Below, one piece after another: positions 36,058 to 45,046 of a stretch of 64,000 nt of DNA; the stretch's first letter is position 1; each line of letters begins with the position of its first letter. This DNA is from Pelosinus baikalensis. GTDB taxonomy: Bacteria; Bacillota; Negativicutes; DSM-13327. The stretch covers positions 62,001-126,000 of the forward strand of contig NZ_JAJHJB010000008.1 of the NCBI RefSeq assembly GCF_020819555.1, written 5' to 3'. Below the pieces are notes generated by a model. The model saw only the letters and a program-made list of their open reading frames with translations, ran no database searches and was not told the origin of the DNA. The position numbers and the translations under genes are program-made.

Positions 36058-37086
36058 TTATTTTTTTTGCTCCTTAATCCGCTCTAAAATGCCCGTTTCT
36101 TTTATTGTTTTAGATAAAGTTTCGTTATCACGCAGCCATTTCTCTTGGAATTCTTTAGGATTTAAATATTCAAATTGCAGTCCATTATTCTCTACATTTT
36201 TTTGAAATTCCGGTTCGGCAATAATGGCTTTTAAACCATTCGCTAGCTTTTCTTTTACCTCAAGAGGCATTTCTTTAGGAGCTGCCACTCCTATCCAATA
36301 ACTAAATACAATATCTTTCCCTAGCTCTTTAAATGTTGGCACATTCGCAAAAACAGGATCAGCTAGCCGCTGTTCTCCAGTCACTGCTAACGCTCTTAGC
36401 GTGCCATTTTTCAGATGCTCTTTGACTATTGACGTACTCGTAAAAATAGCCTGAACATGACCACCCAGTAAAGATTTCAAGGATTCTGATCCGCCTTGGA
36501 AAGGAACGGGCTGAAGAGTAATACCAGTCGATTGTGCGAACATTTCGCTAAGCAAATGCGGCAACGAGCCTACACCACTATTACCAAATTTAAGTTGACC
36601 TGGATGCTGGCGAGCATCTTTTACTAAATCATCAACATTTTGCCATGGCTGATTCGCTTGAACTACCATTATAAATGGTGACGACGAAACCTGCACAAGA
36701 GGCTCTAATGAGGTGGGATAATTGTATTTAGACAATCCATACAGTGGATGTAATATGATTTCGACTCCGGTGATACCAATGGTATAGCCATCCGGTGTAG
36801 TACCAGTCAGTTCATTCCAGGCTAAGGTTCCTGCTGCTCCAGGCTTGTTAACGACAATCATTGGTTGACCCAAATGTTGGACGGCTGTCTTTTCCAATGC
36901 ACGAGCTATCAAATCCAAAGACCCCCCAGCACTAAAAGGCACAATTATGGTAATCGGTCTATCTGGATATGTATTAGTTGTTGTTGCAGCTTTGGGATTG
37001 ATCATGGCGCACCCCACTATTAGAATTGAAATAAGTATCAAAAATACTGTCAATAATGAAATCAATACTTTCCTTTTCAATATCAT
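36058..37086 (-). CDS. TctC/Bug-type tripartite tricarboxylate transporter binding lipoprotein
   Basis: 342 aa. Signal peptide with lipobox LIVGC, then the Bug fold: YPDRPITIIVPFSAGGSLDLIARAL, VVNKPGAAGTLAWNEL, GYTIGITG, FGNSGVGSLPHL and VPFQGGSESLKSLLGGHVQA. These proteins deliver carboxylates to TctAB permeases. No TctA or TctB gene is nearby, so it is an orphan that serves a distant permease or acts as a sensor. A stem with GCACC/GGTGC ends lies just past its stop (36006-36038), but its T-run is on the opposite strand. Confidence 0.88.
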   Translation of the reverse strand: MILKRKVLISLLTVFLILISILIVGCAMINPKAATTTNTYPDRPITIIVPFSAGGSLDLIARALEKTAVQHLGQPMIVVNKPGAAGTLAWNELTGTTPDGYTIGITGVEIILHPLYGLSKYNYPTSLEPLVQVSSSPFIMVVQANQPWQNVDDLVKDARQHPGQLKFGNSGVGSLPHLLSEMFAQSTGITLQPVPFQGGSESLKSLLGGHVQAIFTSTSIVKEHLKNGTLRALAVTGEQRLADPVFANVPTFKELGKDIVFSYWIGVAAPKEMPLEVKEKLANGLKAIIAEPEFQKNVENNGLQFEYLNPKEFQEKWLRDNETLSKTIKETGILERIKEQKK

Positions 37087-37437
37087 CTTCCTCCATTAAT
37101 TTTCTATTATTTTACTTTAAAGATAATATAATACATTTATTGTTATTATTATCCAAAAGATAAAGAATTCCTTTTTATTAAGTCAAATTAAATAAAAAAG
37201 TCGCCTCGCTCGGTTAAGAGCAAAGCAAGAGATGGATCGCATGCTTCGAAGGTCGTATAAATCAAACCAGCCGTCTATCTTTAATAGATAGACGGCTGGT
37301 TTGATTGGATCAAGATCTATGAAACGTTTTGCATTAGACTTGTTAGCGATCGTAAGATATATCAGCTTGCTTATTGACGTATATTTATCGTGAAACAGAC
37401 CAAGACTTAAAAATAAACTAAACTTAGGGGGATTCAT
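37087..37437. other. Intergenic region with a strong 19-bp hairpin
   Basis: Perfect inverted repeat TCAAACCAGCCGTCTATCT / complement with a 5-base loop at 37262-37304, between divergent genes. No T-run follows on either strand, so it could be a protein-binding palindrome, leader structure or mobile-element trace. The minus-strand ORF across it looks spurious. Confidence 0.55.
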
Positions 37438-38076
37438 ATGAGTAATCAGACATTACTGTGGGCAAGTTTCGTAATTTCTTGGCTATCTGTCATTTTTCTA
37501 AAGAAAGAAGACCTTAAACGCTATATGCCTGTTGCATTATTGGGCGCACTAGTATCAACCATTGTAATAGAGGCAGGAATTACTTTACATTGGTGGTCAA
37601 CTAAGGAAACTGTCTTTCCATTTGTAAATATGCCGATATTTATTTATGGCTCTTTCCTTGTTGGTATTCTTTGGATCTTCAAATTTAGTTATAAACGCTT
37701 TTGGCTGTTTCTTGCCACAAATGCATGTATTAATCTCATTCTCATCATCCCATTAGATAATTGGTTTGTCAGGCGGGGTATTTTAGAATTGTATAATATA
37801 ACGCCCCTCCAAATGTTTCCTATGTCGCTTGGACACGCCACCCTTTTATATTGCTATCAGCTTTGGCAAGAAGGTGAAGCAAGCCCGTTCAAAAGGTTGA
37901 ATGTAAATCTATCATCTAATGTACAGCCTGCTGCCAGCAAGCCTCTTAGGATGATAACAAAGAAGATTAATTCCCACCTCACATATGAAGCACAACTACA
38001 ATGTCATATTCATCATGCAAGTTTTTCACTATATTCATTTTTTTTCAAATTCCCCTGTTTATTTCTAATGAGATGA
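37438..38076 (+). CDS. Membrane protein, paralogue of the pseudogene at 48916
   Basis: 212 aa, about five membrane segments (WASFVISWLSVIFLKKEDLKRYMPVALLGAL near the start). The family is unnamed to me, but residues 1-170 align with the broken copy at 48916-49449 (shared MSN, LKKEDLKRYMPVA/MKKEEIKHWMPVA, IFKFSY/IFKFTY, YQLWQEG/YQMWQDG, QPAASKPL/QPAVAKPL). The last 40 residues have no counterpart and run 64 bp into the convergent MFS gene, so the native stop may have been lost. GGGGG precedes the ATG. Confidence 0.7.
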   Translation: MSNQTLLWASFVISWLSVIFLKKEDLKRYMPVALLGALVSTIVIEAGITLHWWSTKETVFPFVNMPIFIYGSFLVGILWIFKFSYKRFWLFLATNACINLILIIPLDNWFVRRGILELYNITPLQMFPMSLGHATLLYCYQLWQEGEASPFKRLNVNLSSNVQPAASKPLRMITKKINSHLTYEAQLQCHIHHASFSLYSFFFKFPCLFLMR

Positions 38077-39239
38077 TATCCATATATTACTGCAAACGCT
38101 ACTAAGAATAAAATAGAGATTCGATACATAGCAGCATAATTCGTATGGGTGGCAATCAGGCCTAATAGTACGGCACCAACTGAATATCCCAAATCCAAAG
38201 AAGATAAAAATGTGCCGTTGGCAGCTCCTTTACGTTCCGCAGGTGATCGCGCAATCGCCCAGGCTTGCAGTGAAGGATGAGCCGCCCCATATCCTAACCC
38301 ATAGAATAGCGAAGATGCAATTAACATGTAAGTCGTAGTTGAATAAGACAGCATCAAGAGGCCAGCGATCATAAGCACTATTCCTGGCACTATTACGAAG
38401 GCATGCCCTTTTCGGTCAAATAATTTCCCGGCGAATGGGCGGCTGATTAAAATCATTGAAACATGTCCAACAAAATAGATTCCGACATTCTGGATGCCGG
38501 TTTCCTGACCAAACAGCATAATGAAGCTCATAATTCCACCAAAGGTTATTGAATGCAAGAAACATAAAAAAGCAGGCAGCAATGCACTTTTCTCAAATAA
38601 ATCACTCCAAAGGATTCCTCTTTTAATACGTTTAGGTTTAAGCTCTTTTTTTGCAGAATCCATTGATATACCTTGCGTTAATAACATTCCACCCCCAACT
38701 AAAATGGTAGAGATCAGTAAAATGACATCAAAATTATAACGCTTCATCGCCTCTATTCCAAGCACTGTTGCAAAAGAGGTACCCAGAATAATCGATAAAG
38801 CGAAATATCCTGTACCTTCTCCCCGCTGCTTAGGAGATACAATATCCGACATAATCGTTGCCAGCACTGTTGATGTCATCCCCCAACCGATTCCTTGACA
38901 AAATCGTAACACCAGTATGATGCCAATTCCTGAAGCTACAAAAAAAGAGCAGTTAAAGACAATAAGGATGCACATACCGACTATCAGCAGTGGTCTTCGT
39001 CCAAATGTATCTGCTGCAGTACCGCTAATGGAACGAACAATTAGAGCAGAAATCGAGATGACGGCAAAAGGCAGACTAGCTTCCAAATCATTTCCGCCAA
39101 TTTGTTTAATATATAACGGAAAGGTTGGGATTAGCATTAAAATGCCTTGATAAATGAATAAGTTTCCAAATAGGAGTAGCAGAAAACTTTTAGACCATAG
39201 TGTTGTAGTACTATGACTTTTGACTTTTTTTATTTCCAT
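38013..39239 (-). CDS. MFS transporter, MarR-linked exporter
   Basis: 408 aa, 12 membrane segments. The MFS signature after segment 2 is AADTFGRRPLL and the equivalent in the second half is RPFAGKLFDRKGH. LRFCQGIGWGMTSTVLATIMSDIV resembles drug-exporter antiporter motifs. It follows a MarR gene by 49 bp on the same strand, so it is probably a drug or metabolite exporter under MarR control. Its 3' end overlaps the convergent 37438 gene. Confidence 0.87.
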   Translation of the reverse strand: MEIKKVKSHSTTTLWSKSFLLLLFGNLFIYQGILMLIPTFPLYIKQIGGNDLEASLPFAVISISALIVRSISGTAADTFGRRPLLIVGMCILIVFNCSFFVASGIGIILVLRFCQGIGWGMTSTVLATIMSDIVSPKQRGEGTGYFALSIILGTSFATVLGIEAMKRYNFDVILLISTILVGGGMLLTQGISMDSAKKELKPKRIKRGILWSDLFEKSALLPAFLCFLHSITFGGIMSFIMLFGQETGIQNVGIYFVGHVSMILISRPFAGKLFDRKGHAFVIVPGIVLMIAGLLMLSYSTTTYMLIASSLFYGLGYGAAHPSLQAWAIARSPAERKGAANGTFLSSLDLGYSVGAVLLGLIATHTNYAAMYRISILFLVAFAVIYGYHLIRNKQGNLKKNEYSEKLA

Positions 39240-39288
39240 CGTATGGCCTCCATATCAATCGTGTTTTTCCTTGGTTAATTTTTTGGAT

Positions 39289-39729
39289 TCACATTGTAAT
39301 TTTATTTTCATATTGTTGTGCATTTTGAAAAATAGTCTTTAGCAGCATTGTTAATTCTTTCTGCTTTTCCTCTGATAGATTATTTAAAATGGCATTTCTA
39401 TGATGCCCTACGATTTCTCTCCAGAAAAAGCATTGATCCACTGCTTCTTGACTTAACGTAGCTTTTTTTTCCCTTTTATCAGCGCCTGGTATCCTCATGA
39501 TTAGCCCCTTTTGCTCTAATTTGACCAAACTTTTAGACACTGCAGGCGGTTCAATATTTAAGTAGTTTGCTAACGCTCCCTGGGTCATTGATCCCTTTTC
39601 ATTTAGCGTTGTAATAATCGACCATTCGGAACCATAGATCCCGTGAGGCTCTAAGCTTTTATTTAGACCCTTGGCAATAATACGAACCGTTTGAAAGAGT
39701 TGATGCAATAGTAATTCAGAGTTTTCCAT
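39289..39729 (-). CDS. MarR-family transcriptional regulator
   Basis: 146 aa from the ATG at 39729 (AAGGG 8 bases upstream; a GTG at 39738 overlaps that site). The winged helix reads GSMTQGALANYLNIEPPAVSKSLVKLEQKGLIMRIPGADKREKKATLS in pieces. It probably represses itself and the downstream MFS gene through the palindrome at 39756-39775. Confidence 0.92.
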   Translation of the reverse strand: MENSELLLHQLFQTVRIIAKGLNKSLEPHGIYGSEWSIITTLNEKGSMTQGALANYLNIEPPAVSKSLVKLEQKGLIMRIPGADKREKKATLSQEAVDQCFFWREIVGHHRNAILNNLSEEKQKELTMLLKTIFQNAQQYENKITM

Positions 39730-39755
39730 CTTTCTCACCCTTTTTATTATACTTA

Positions 39756-39775
39756 ATAGTTAACTAGTTAACTAT
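39756..39775. promoter_or_regulatory. Perfect 20-bp palindrome: likely MarR operator
   Basis: ATAGTTAACTAGTTAACTAT is its own reverse complement. It ends about 26 bp ahead of the marR ATG and abuts a TATAAT box on the minus strand, overlapping the -35 to -10 spacer, as expected for repression. Confidence 0.85.
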
Positions 39776-39833
39776 TTTTCAATTATATATTTCGCTGATT
39801 CATTTGTCAATTAGATCAGCAATGAAATACTAG

Positions 39834-40001
39834 CGATTTTCTATTTTTACTGAAGAACTATTTTCAACTGCACACGATGAGGGAAACCGAGCAGCTGTTA
39901 AAATGTCAAATAGCAGTAATCTCAATTTAGTTGGCTTGGCTATCCGTGCGGATAAAAGAGTTGTTGATAAAATCGTAAAAGGATTATCCCTGCATAGCTG
40001 A
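39834..40001 (+). pseudogene. Probable gene remnant, 55 codons without a start
   Basis: An open frame bounded by stops reads IFTEELFSTAHDEGNRAAVKMSNSSN... with natural-looking composition, but it has no start codon or ribosome site. A second frame just after it reads FSTEEQMKSTAKMIYAKKQE. The two may be pieces of one decayed gene. The family is not recognised. A hairpin follows. Confidence 0.3.
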
Positions 40002-40049
40002 GTTTTCCACAGAAGAACAGATGAAATCAACAGCAAAAATGATATACGC

Positions 40050-40096
40050 AAAGAAGCAGGAAAGGAGGGATACTATCCCCACTTCCTGCTTCTTTA
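40050..40096. terminator. Hairpin between gene remnants
   Basis: Inverted repeat AAGAAGCAGGAA / TTCCTGCTTCTT with inner GGGATA/TATCCC. It has no strong T-run. It may be the terminator of the decayed upstream gene. Confidence 0.5.
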
Positions 40097-40237
40097 TGCA
40101 CACTCTTAGCTTTCTAAGCTATTGATACATCTCAATTTAAAGCCTTTTTCTTCCTACAATCCTGGTAAGGTTTCCTCGCCTTTAGGACTAAAATTGTCCA
40201 TGCATTGAAGCAAACAAATTGGGAACAGTGGATACAA

Positions 40238-40495
40238 CTATCCCTGTATTTTACTTTTGAGCGCTTCATATGCTTTGCAGCTCATAGGAACCTTTACGCC
40301 GCATGTCGCTGCAAGACGACATATTTCACCGCCAAACATTTCAATTTCACTGGCAACACCTGCTTGGATATCTCGCTTAAGAGAACTAGTGCCTTCGTCT
40401 TTCATTGCCCACATAATTTTCATACTGCGTTCAACGATGTCCTCCGGTTGAGAGATTCCAAGCGCTCTATTAAAACATAACCCAATCGCGATTAT
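40238..40495 (-). pseudogene. C-terminal remnant of a PanE/ApbA 2-dehydropantoate 2-reductase
   Basis: The open frame reads ALGISQPEDIVERSMKIMWAM, then TSSLKRDIQAGVASEIEMFGGEICRLAATCGVKVPM and ends at 40238. This matches the C-terminal helical domain of ketopantoate reductases (SSxxRDI.AG..TEI). The N-terminal Rossmann part is missing and upstream sequence is a terminator, so the gene is truncated. Confidence 0.75.
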
Positions 40496-40501
40496 TAAAA
40501 T

Positions 40502-40534
40502 AAAAAAACCACCTACCCGGAAGATAGACGGTTC
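40502..40534 (-). terminator. Terminator of the zinc-ribbon miniprotein
   Basis: Minus-strand stem ACCGTCTA / TAGGTGGT (two wobble pairs) followed by TTTTTTTATTTT, just after the stop at 40537. Confidence 0.7.
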
Positions 40535-40536
40535 TT

Positions 40537-40644
40537 TTACTTATTAGATATTTGCACTTTGACTTTTTTGCCGCAATTGGGGCATTTCCCCCTGCCTTGA
40601 GGGCTAAGAATAATACTACATCCGCATTGGGTATGAACCAGCAA
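40537..40644 (-). CDS. Zinc-ribbon miniprotein, 35 aa
   Basis: Starts at TTG (40644) after AAGGAGGTG at good distance. It reads MLVHTQCGCSIILSPQGRG and then KCPNCGKKVKVQ: four cysteines as Cys-x-Cys and Cys-x2-Cys, a minimal zinc ribbon. It has its own terminator. It is probably a small metal-binding or nucleic-acid-binding protein with unknown role. Confidence 0.7.
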   Translation of the reverse strand: MLVHTQCGCSIILSPQGRGKCPNCGKKVKVQISNK

Positions 40645-41236
40645 GTTCAACACCTCCTTATTTAAAGATTACTAAAATAGCATCTGCTATTGGATTTATT
40701 ATACTACACAATCATCAATAATGTTGTTAGCATCTTGTTAATTTTATAAACGACAAAACAGAGCGATATAGACATGGATGCTAGCGGTAGTGAATTTATC
40801 AGCCGCTTCTATACCGATCTGCCGCTTTACATTTTAAAATAAATATGTGACAAAATTGTGACGAAAATAGAGCAGTCCACTTAATTAAAGATAGACGACT
40901 AAACACATCTGTATCATTTGGTAAATCATTGTTGCAAAACAAATTTACTTTTATCAGTTTTTTTGAAGGAAAAACAAGAACTCCGACGAATTTTTACAAT
41001 AAAACCCTTTAATTACATTTTTATACTCAATATCTACTTTATTAATAGCTTTATTTTTTTTGGGAAGATTATCAGAAACTAGATTTCCCTACAGCTTATG
41101 AAAATGATAATCTTTCTTATTCTGCCTGTGAGCTTGCATGCCCCTCTCTTTGAGAAAGTATACCGTAATACCAAGTGGCAGGCGTTGGTCAATTTATTGG
41201 CGACAAACTGGTAAAATTTACTGGGAGGGATGATTT
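40645..41236 (+). other. Long upstream region of the carbamoyltransferase fusion gene
   Basis: About 590 AT-rich bases without a convincing gene. A 22-codon ORF from 40773 lacks a ribosome site. Near 40850 there is a direct repeat of TGTGACAAAAT/TGTGACGAAAA. The Fur-like site at 41100 is the only regulatory element I can name. Confidence 0.5.
41100..41118 (+). promoter_or_regulatory. Fur-box-like site upstream of the fusion gene
   Basis: GAAAATGATAATCTTTCTT matches 15 of 19 positions of the classical Fur box GATAATGATAATCATTATC, including an exact TGATAAT heptamer. The second half-site is weak. It lies about 120 bp before the start codon. Confidence 0.4.
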
Positions 41237-44200
41237 ATGGCGACTTCAAATGAGCCAATGTATCATTTAGGAATTAACCTCGGACATGACCGTTCAGCAG
41301 CACTCGTAAGAAATGGAAAAATCGAAATCGCAATACAGCAAGAACGATTGGATAGGACAAAAAACAGTATAGGTTTTTTGCACCAAACATTGGGAGATTG
41401 TAAAAGCATTCAGATTCCTCATGAAGCGATTCAATATTGTCTACGAAAATACAATATTGGAATAAATGATCTTTCCAGTATTACGGCAAATATGCCGGGG
41501 ATAGACTACTCAGAAGATATCTTACAAAGAATCTTCCCAAGGGAATTATCGGATAAAATTTGTACGATTCCAAGCCATCATTTATCTCATGCGTATACAG
41601 CTTACTGGCCATCGGGCTTTGATGAAGCAATTATTCTTGTTGTCGATGCTTCAGGCAGTACAGACAAAGAGGGGCTTACAGAATCATACAGCTTGTACAT
41701 TGCAAAAGGAACCGAGATACAATTGTTGCATAGTGAAAAGGTAAAAGCTTATTTGGCATCACTTTCCACTCTCGGATTTATTTATGAATTCATTACAAAA
41801 TTGGCTGGTTTTTCAACTATCATTGGGAAAAACCTGGCAATACCAGAAGCAGGAAAACTTATGGGATTGGCTCCCTATGGAACTTATTGTGATCAATGGC
41901 GTGAGTGGCTGCATACTAAACCGGAAAGTTACAGTATCGATATTTCTGCCTATGACTTGTTTCTGGAGGTGGAAGCACTAAAAAAATTATATGATGATGG
42001 TAAAGGAAAAGCTTACCTTAGACCATATATTGTAGATTTGGCATATAAAATTCAATCAGAATTGGAAAAGGCATTGTTACATATCGTTGAACTTGCAATT
42101 GAGCAAACGAACTGCAAAAAGCTTTGCTGCGCAGGAGGAGTGGCTTTAAATTCAGTTGTCAATTATAAACTTTTAACGCAACTTAATCTGGAAGATATCT
42201 TTGTTTTCCCTGCAGCTGGAGACGCAGGTATCGCTGCTGGGAATGCGCTTTGGGCATATCATAACATTGAAAGGGGTAACCTTCGCCCCAAACTAGAGAA
42301 AGCAGACCTTGGTAGAGATTATACTAAAGATGAAATTGAATCAGCTCTTCATAAGTTCGCAAATGAAATCATTATAGAAAAACTTTCTTCTCAAGAAATG
42401 GTTTCAACCTGCGCTGCTCATATGTCAAAAGGGAATATCATTGCAAGGTTTGAAGGCGGATCAGAATTTGGCCCCAGAGCTTTAGGCCATCGATCTATCA
42501 TTGCTGATCCAACTTTTAAAAAAATGAAAGACATTGTAAATTATAGAGTCAAATTCAGAGAAGCCTTTAGACCATTTGCACCAGTCATACCTTTGGAAGA
42601 AATATCTACAATATTTGAACAAGCTATAGCATGCCCATTCATGCTTTTAGTTTCTAATATCAAAAAAGAATACCATGATCAAATTCCTTCTGTTACTCAT
42701 TATGATGGTACAGGGAGAGTTCAAACAGTTACGTCGGAGCAGAACACCTTTTTTTATGATTTGTGTTACAACATGGTTAAAGAAAGAGAAGGATGTCCTG
42801 TTATTTTAAATACAAGCTTCAATATAGCCGGTCAGCCAATTATTGAAACACCAGAAGAAGCAATCAGCACATTCCTTTCAACTGACATCGATTTTCTTAG
42901 TCTTGAAGATTATTGGATAAGGAAAAGACATTCACCTGTATTAAGTTATGAAGAGCACTTGCTCCAATTGCAGGAACCTGATTATCCTCATGGTTTAGCA
43001 GAAAAAAGAATCGATGTTACTGACTTAATGAAGAAGTTAGATGAAGCTATTTTCTATGGCAATACGGAGAACTCATTTTGGACAACAAATGAATTAAAAA
43101 AGATTTCTTCCCAAGGCGCAATGTATAAAGAAACATCTGTTCTTTTTGCTAAGAATCCACTTGGCACCCATTTTTCAGCACAATTAGGTAAAGATCTGAT
43201 ACTTTTATTGGATCCACTGGGAATGTCAGAAATAAGAGATTTAACTGACCTAATTCCTTCAAAATATTATACATATGAAGAAGTACGCCTAATAATGCTT
43301 TGCTATAAAGACACAGAAGCCGAGCTTGAGGAATTGAGATTAGAGTTAAACTTATCTGAAAAGGCGTTTTGGGAAAAATTAGAGTGGGCTTCAAAACAGC
43401 TCAAAAGATACAATTTGCCCTATAAGATGCTTAGAAAAGAAAGCGACAGTACCAATAGTAAGCTTTCAGATAGTACTCTGGGACAGTTTACCGATGAGTC
43501 CTTCCGTTTATACAATACGCTTAAACAGTTTAATGATAACCTTACAAAGCATGGCTATTCAGAAAGTAACATTTGTAAATTGCTTGAGATTGAAACCCTT
43601 CAAAGTATCGAGCCAACTTATATCCATTACTATAACAATCATAAACTTGGTCAAGGAGAACTAGAAGACCTGCTCAGATTATTTTTACTGCGCGATTCTT
43701 TAAAGAAAGAAAGAATTACAGAGATACTTGGAGAGTGTTGTTTCCAGAATCTTTGCAACTTGGGAATCATTATTCCAAGGGGCAATTTGTTTGCCTCAAG
43801 AGTTGATATCTACTGTGTTAATGAGTTTTTTATTGCTACCGACCATCGATATATGATTTATGAAGAAGACAAGATCCAAGAAAATCCGGTTATGTATATT
43901 GGGATGGACAGTTTAGGTTTGGTACATACGGTACCGAAGTATTTATCCAAAAATACACTTGATCTATGTACAGGTTCCGGCATCCAGGCAATTACAGCCA
44001 GCTGCTACTCAAAGAAAGTCGTTGGGATAGACATCAATCCGCGGGCTATACGTTTTGCCAGATTTAATGCACAACTAAATGGAATATCAAATATAAAATT
44101 TGTTGAGGGTAATCTTTACGTACCTATCGGTAATGAAAAGTTTGATACTATTTTAGCCAATCCACCTTTTGTTCCAAGTCCCGATAGTAACTTAGACTTT

Positions 44201-45046
44201 AGAGATGGAGGCAATAATGGCGAAAAGTTATTAGAAGTAATTATCAAAAATGCTGATTTACACCTGAGCGATGCAGGAAGTCTTTTTATTGTTACTGATT
44301 TAGTGAATGTTCACCATTATGAGGAGAAATTGAACCAATGGTGGGGAGAAACAAAGGCAGATAAGCTAATACTGACTACCGCTGACAGAAATGATGTTTT
44401 ATTTTCCATACCCCATTGCCATTACCCTTTTGAACAGACAATTGAGCAATACAATGCTGAACTGGATATGTGGATACAGAATTTTAATTGCTCAAGTATA
44501 TCGTCAGTAAACTTTGGATACATTTTAATCAAAAAAGGAGGCAATAGTTTTTATTCAAAATCCATTTATAATCCTACCCAAGGGATTAATAAGAAGGTAG
44601 CCGAATATTTCGAACAAATTAATATGCTGCACTCAGTGGAGTGGGAAAATTTATATCTATTTCTATCTGATGACCTACATGTAAAAATTGACTACTCGTT
44701 TAGTAATAATAATGATAAGAAGTTCTATTTATATTCCAAAAATCAATATTATAGTGAATATTTAATAGATGAAAAGGTATATAAAGTTTTGGAAAGGATC
44801 GCCGAAGAAGAACTAGTGCTAGAAGAACTTGCTTTTAAAGATTATGTTGTTGACCTAATCTATAAGGGTCTAGTTAAAGTTAAATTTAAACAGCAGCACC
44901 AGAAATATTTCGATTCCTATGAGTGCAACGAAGTTGCCGCTACTTTAAGTCATTCTATGAGTTCAGAAACATGTGGAGACATCCACATTACGGAGTTTCA
45001 AACAAAAACAACGCCAACATGTCTTACATCCTATATAAGACAATAA
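41237..45046 (+). CDS. Carbamoyltransferase-methyltransferase fusion, possible natural-product enzyme
   Basis: 1269 aa. Residues 1-570 are a NodU/CmcH/TobZ-family O-carbamoyltransferase: GINLGHDRSAALV, SHHLSHAYTAYWPSGFDEA (metal-site histidines), CAGGVALNS, FEGGSEFGPRALGHRSIIADP (about 407), FRPFAPVIP and NTSFNIAGQPIIETPEEA (about 524). Residues 575-860 are an unassigned helical region. Residues 860-1060 are a class I SAM methyltransferase with LDLCTGSGIQA (about 909), VVGIDINPRAIRFARFN and ILANPPFVPSP (about 975), the N/Q-methyltransferase-type motif, plus FRDGGNNGE. The last 200 residues are unassigned. Such a fusion could carbamoylate and methylate one scaffold. No NRPS, PKS or sugar genes flank it. 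GGGAGGG precedes the ATG. Confidence 0.85.
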   Translation: MATSNEPMYHLGINLGHDRSAALVRNGKIEIAIQQERLDRTKNSIGFLHQTLGDCKSIQIPHEAIQYCLRKYNIGINDLSSITANMPGIDYSEDILQRIFPRELSDKICTIPSHHLSHAYTAYWPSGFDEAIILVVDASGSTDKEGLTESYSLYIAKGTEIQLLHSEKVKAYLASLSTLGFIYEFITKLAGFSTIIGKNLAIPEAGKLMGLAPYGTYCDQWREWLHTKPESYSIDISAYDLFLEVEALKKLYDDGKGKAYLRPYIVDLAYKIQSELEKALLHIVELAIEQTNCKKLCCAGGVALNSVVNYKLLTQLNLEDIFVFPAAGDAGIAAGNALWAYHNIERGNLRPKLEKADLGRDYTKDEIESALHKFANEIIIEKLSSQEMVSTCAAHMSKGNIIARFEGGSEFGPRALGHRSIIADPTFKKMKDIVNYRVKFREAFRPFAPVIPLEEISTIFEQAIACPFMLLVSNIKKEYHDQIPSVTHYDGTGRVQTVTSEQNTFFYDLCYNMVKEREGCPVILNTSFNIAGQPIIETPEEAISTFLSTDIDFLSLEDYWIRKRHSPVLSYEEHLLQLQEPDYPHGLAEKRIDVTDLMKKLDEAIFYGNTENSFWTTNELKKISSQGAMYKETSVLFAKNPLGTHFSAQLGKDLILLLDPLGMSEIRDLTDLIPSKYYTYEEVRLIMLCYKDTEAELEELRLELNLSEKAFWEKLEWASKQLKRYNLPYKMLRKESDSTNSKLSDSTLGQFTDESFRLYNTLKQFNDNLTKHGYSESNICKLLEIETLQSIEPTYIHYYNNHKLGQGELEDLLRLFLLRDSLKKERITEILGECCFQNLCNLGIIIPRGNLFASRVDIYCVNEFFIATDHRYMIYEEDKIQENPVMYIGMDSLGLVHTVPKYLSKNTLDLCTGSGIQAITASCYSKKVVGIDINPRAIRFARFNAQLNGISNIKFVEGNLYVPIGNEKFDTILANPPFVPSPDSNLDFRDGGNNGEKLLEVIIKNADLHLSDAGSLFIVTDLVNVHHYEEKLNQWWGETKADKLILTTADRNDVLFSIPHCHYPFEQTIEQYNAELDMWIQNFNCSSISSVNFGYILIKKGGNSFYSKSIYNPTQGINKKVAEYFEQINMLHSVEWENLYLFLSDDLHVKIDYSFSNNNDKKFYLYSKNQYYSEYLIDEKVYKVLERIAEEELVLEELAFKDYVVDLIYKGLVKVKFKQQHQKYFDSYECNEVAATLSHSMSSETCGDIHITEFQTKTTPTCLTSYIRQ

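Noticed and set aside
37183..37437. 84-aa minus-strand ORF
   Set aside because: It runs through a perfect 19-bp palindrome, has no ribosome site and lies divergently over the leader of the 37438 gene.
40205..40480. 91-aa and 64-aa plus-strand ORFs
   Set aside because: They are antisense shadows of the PanE remnant, which has a recognisable protein signature on the minus strand.
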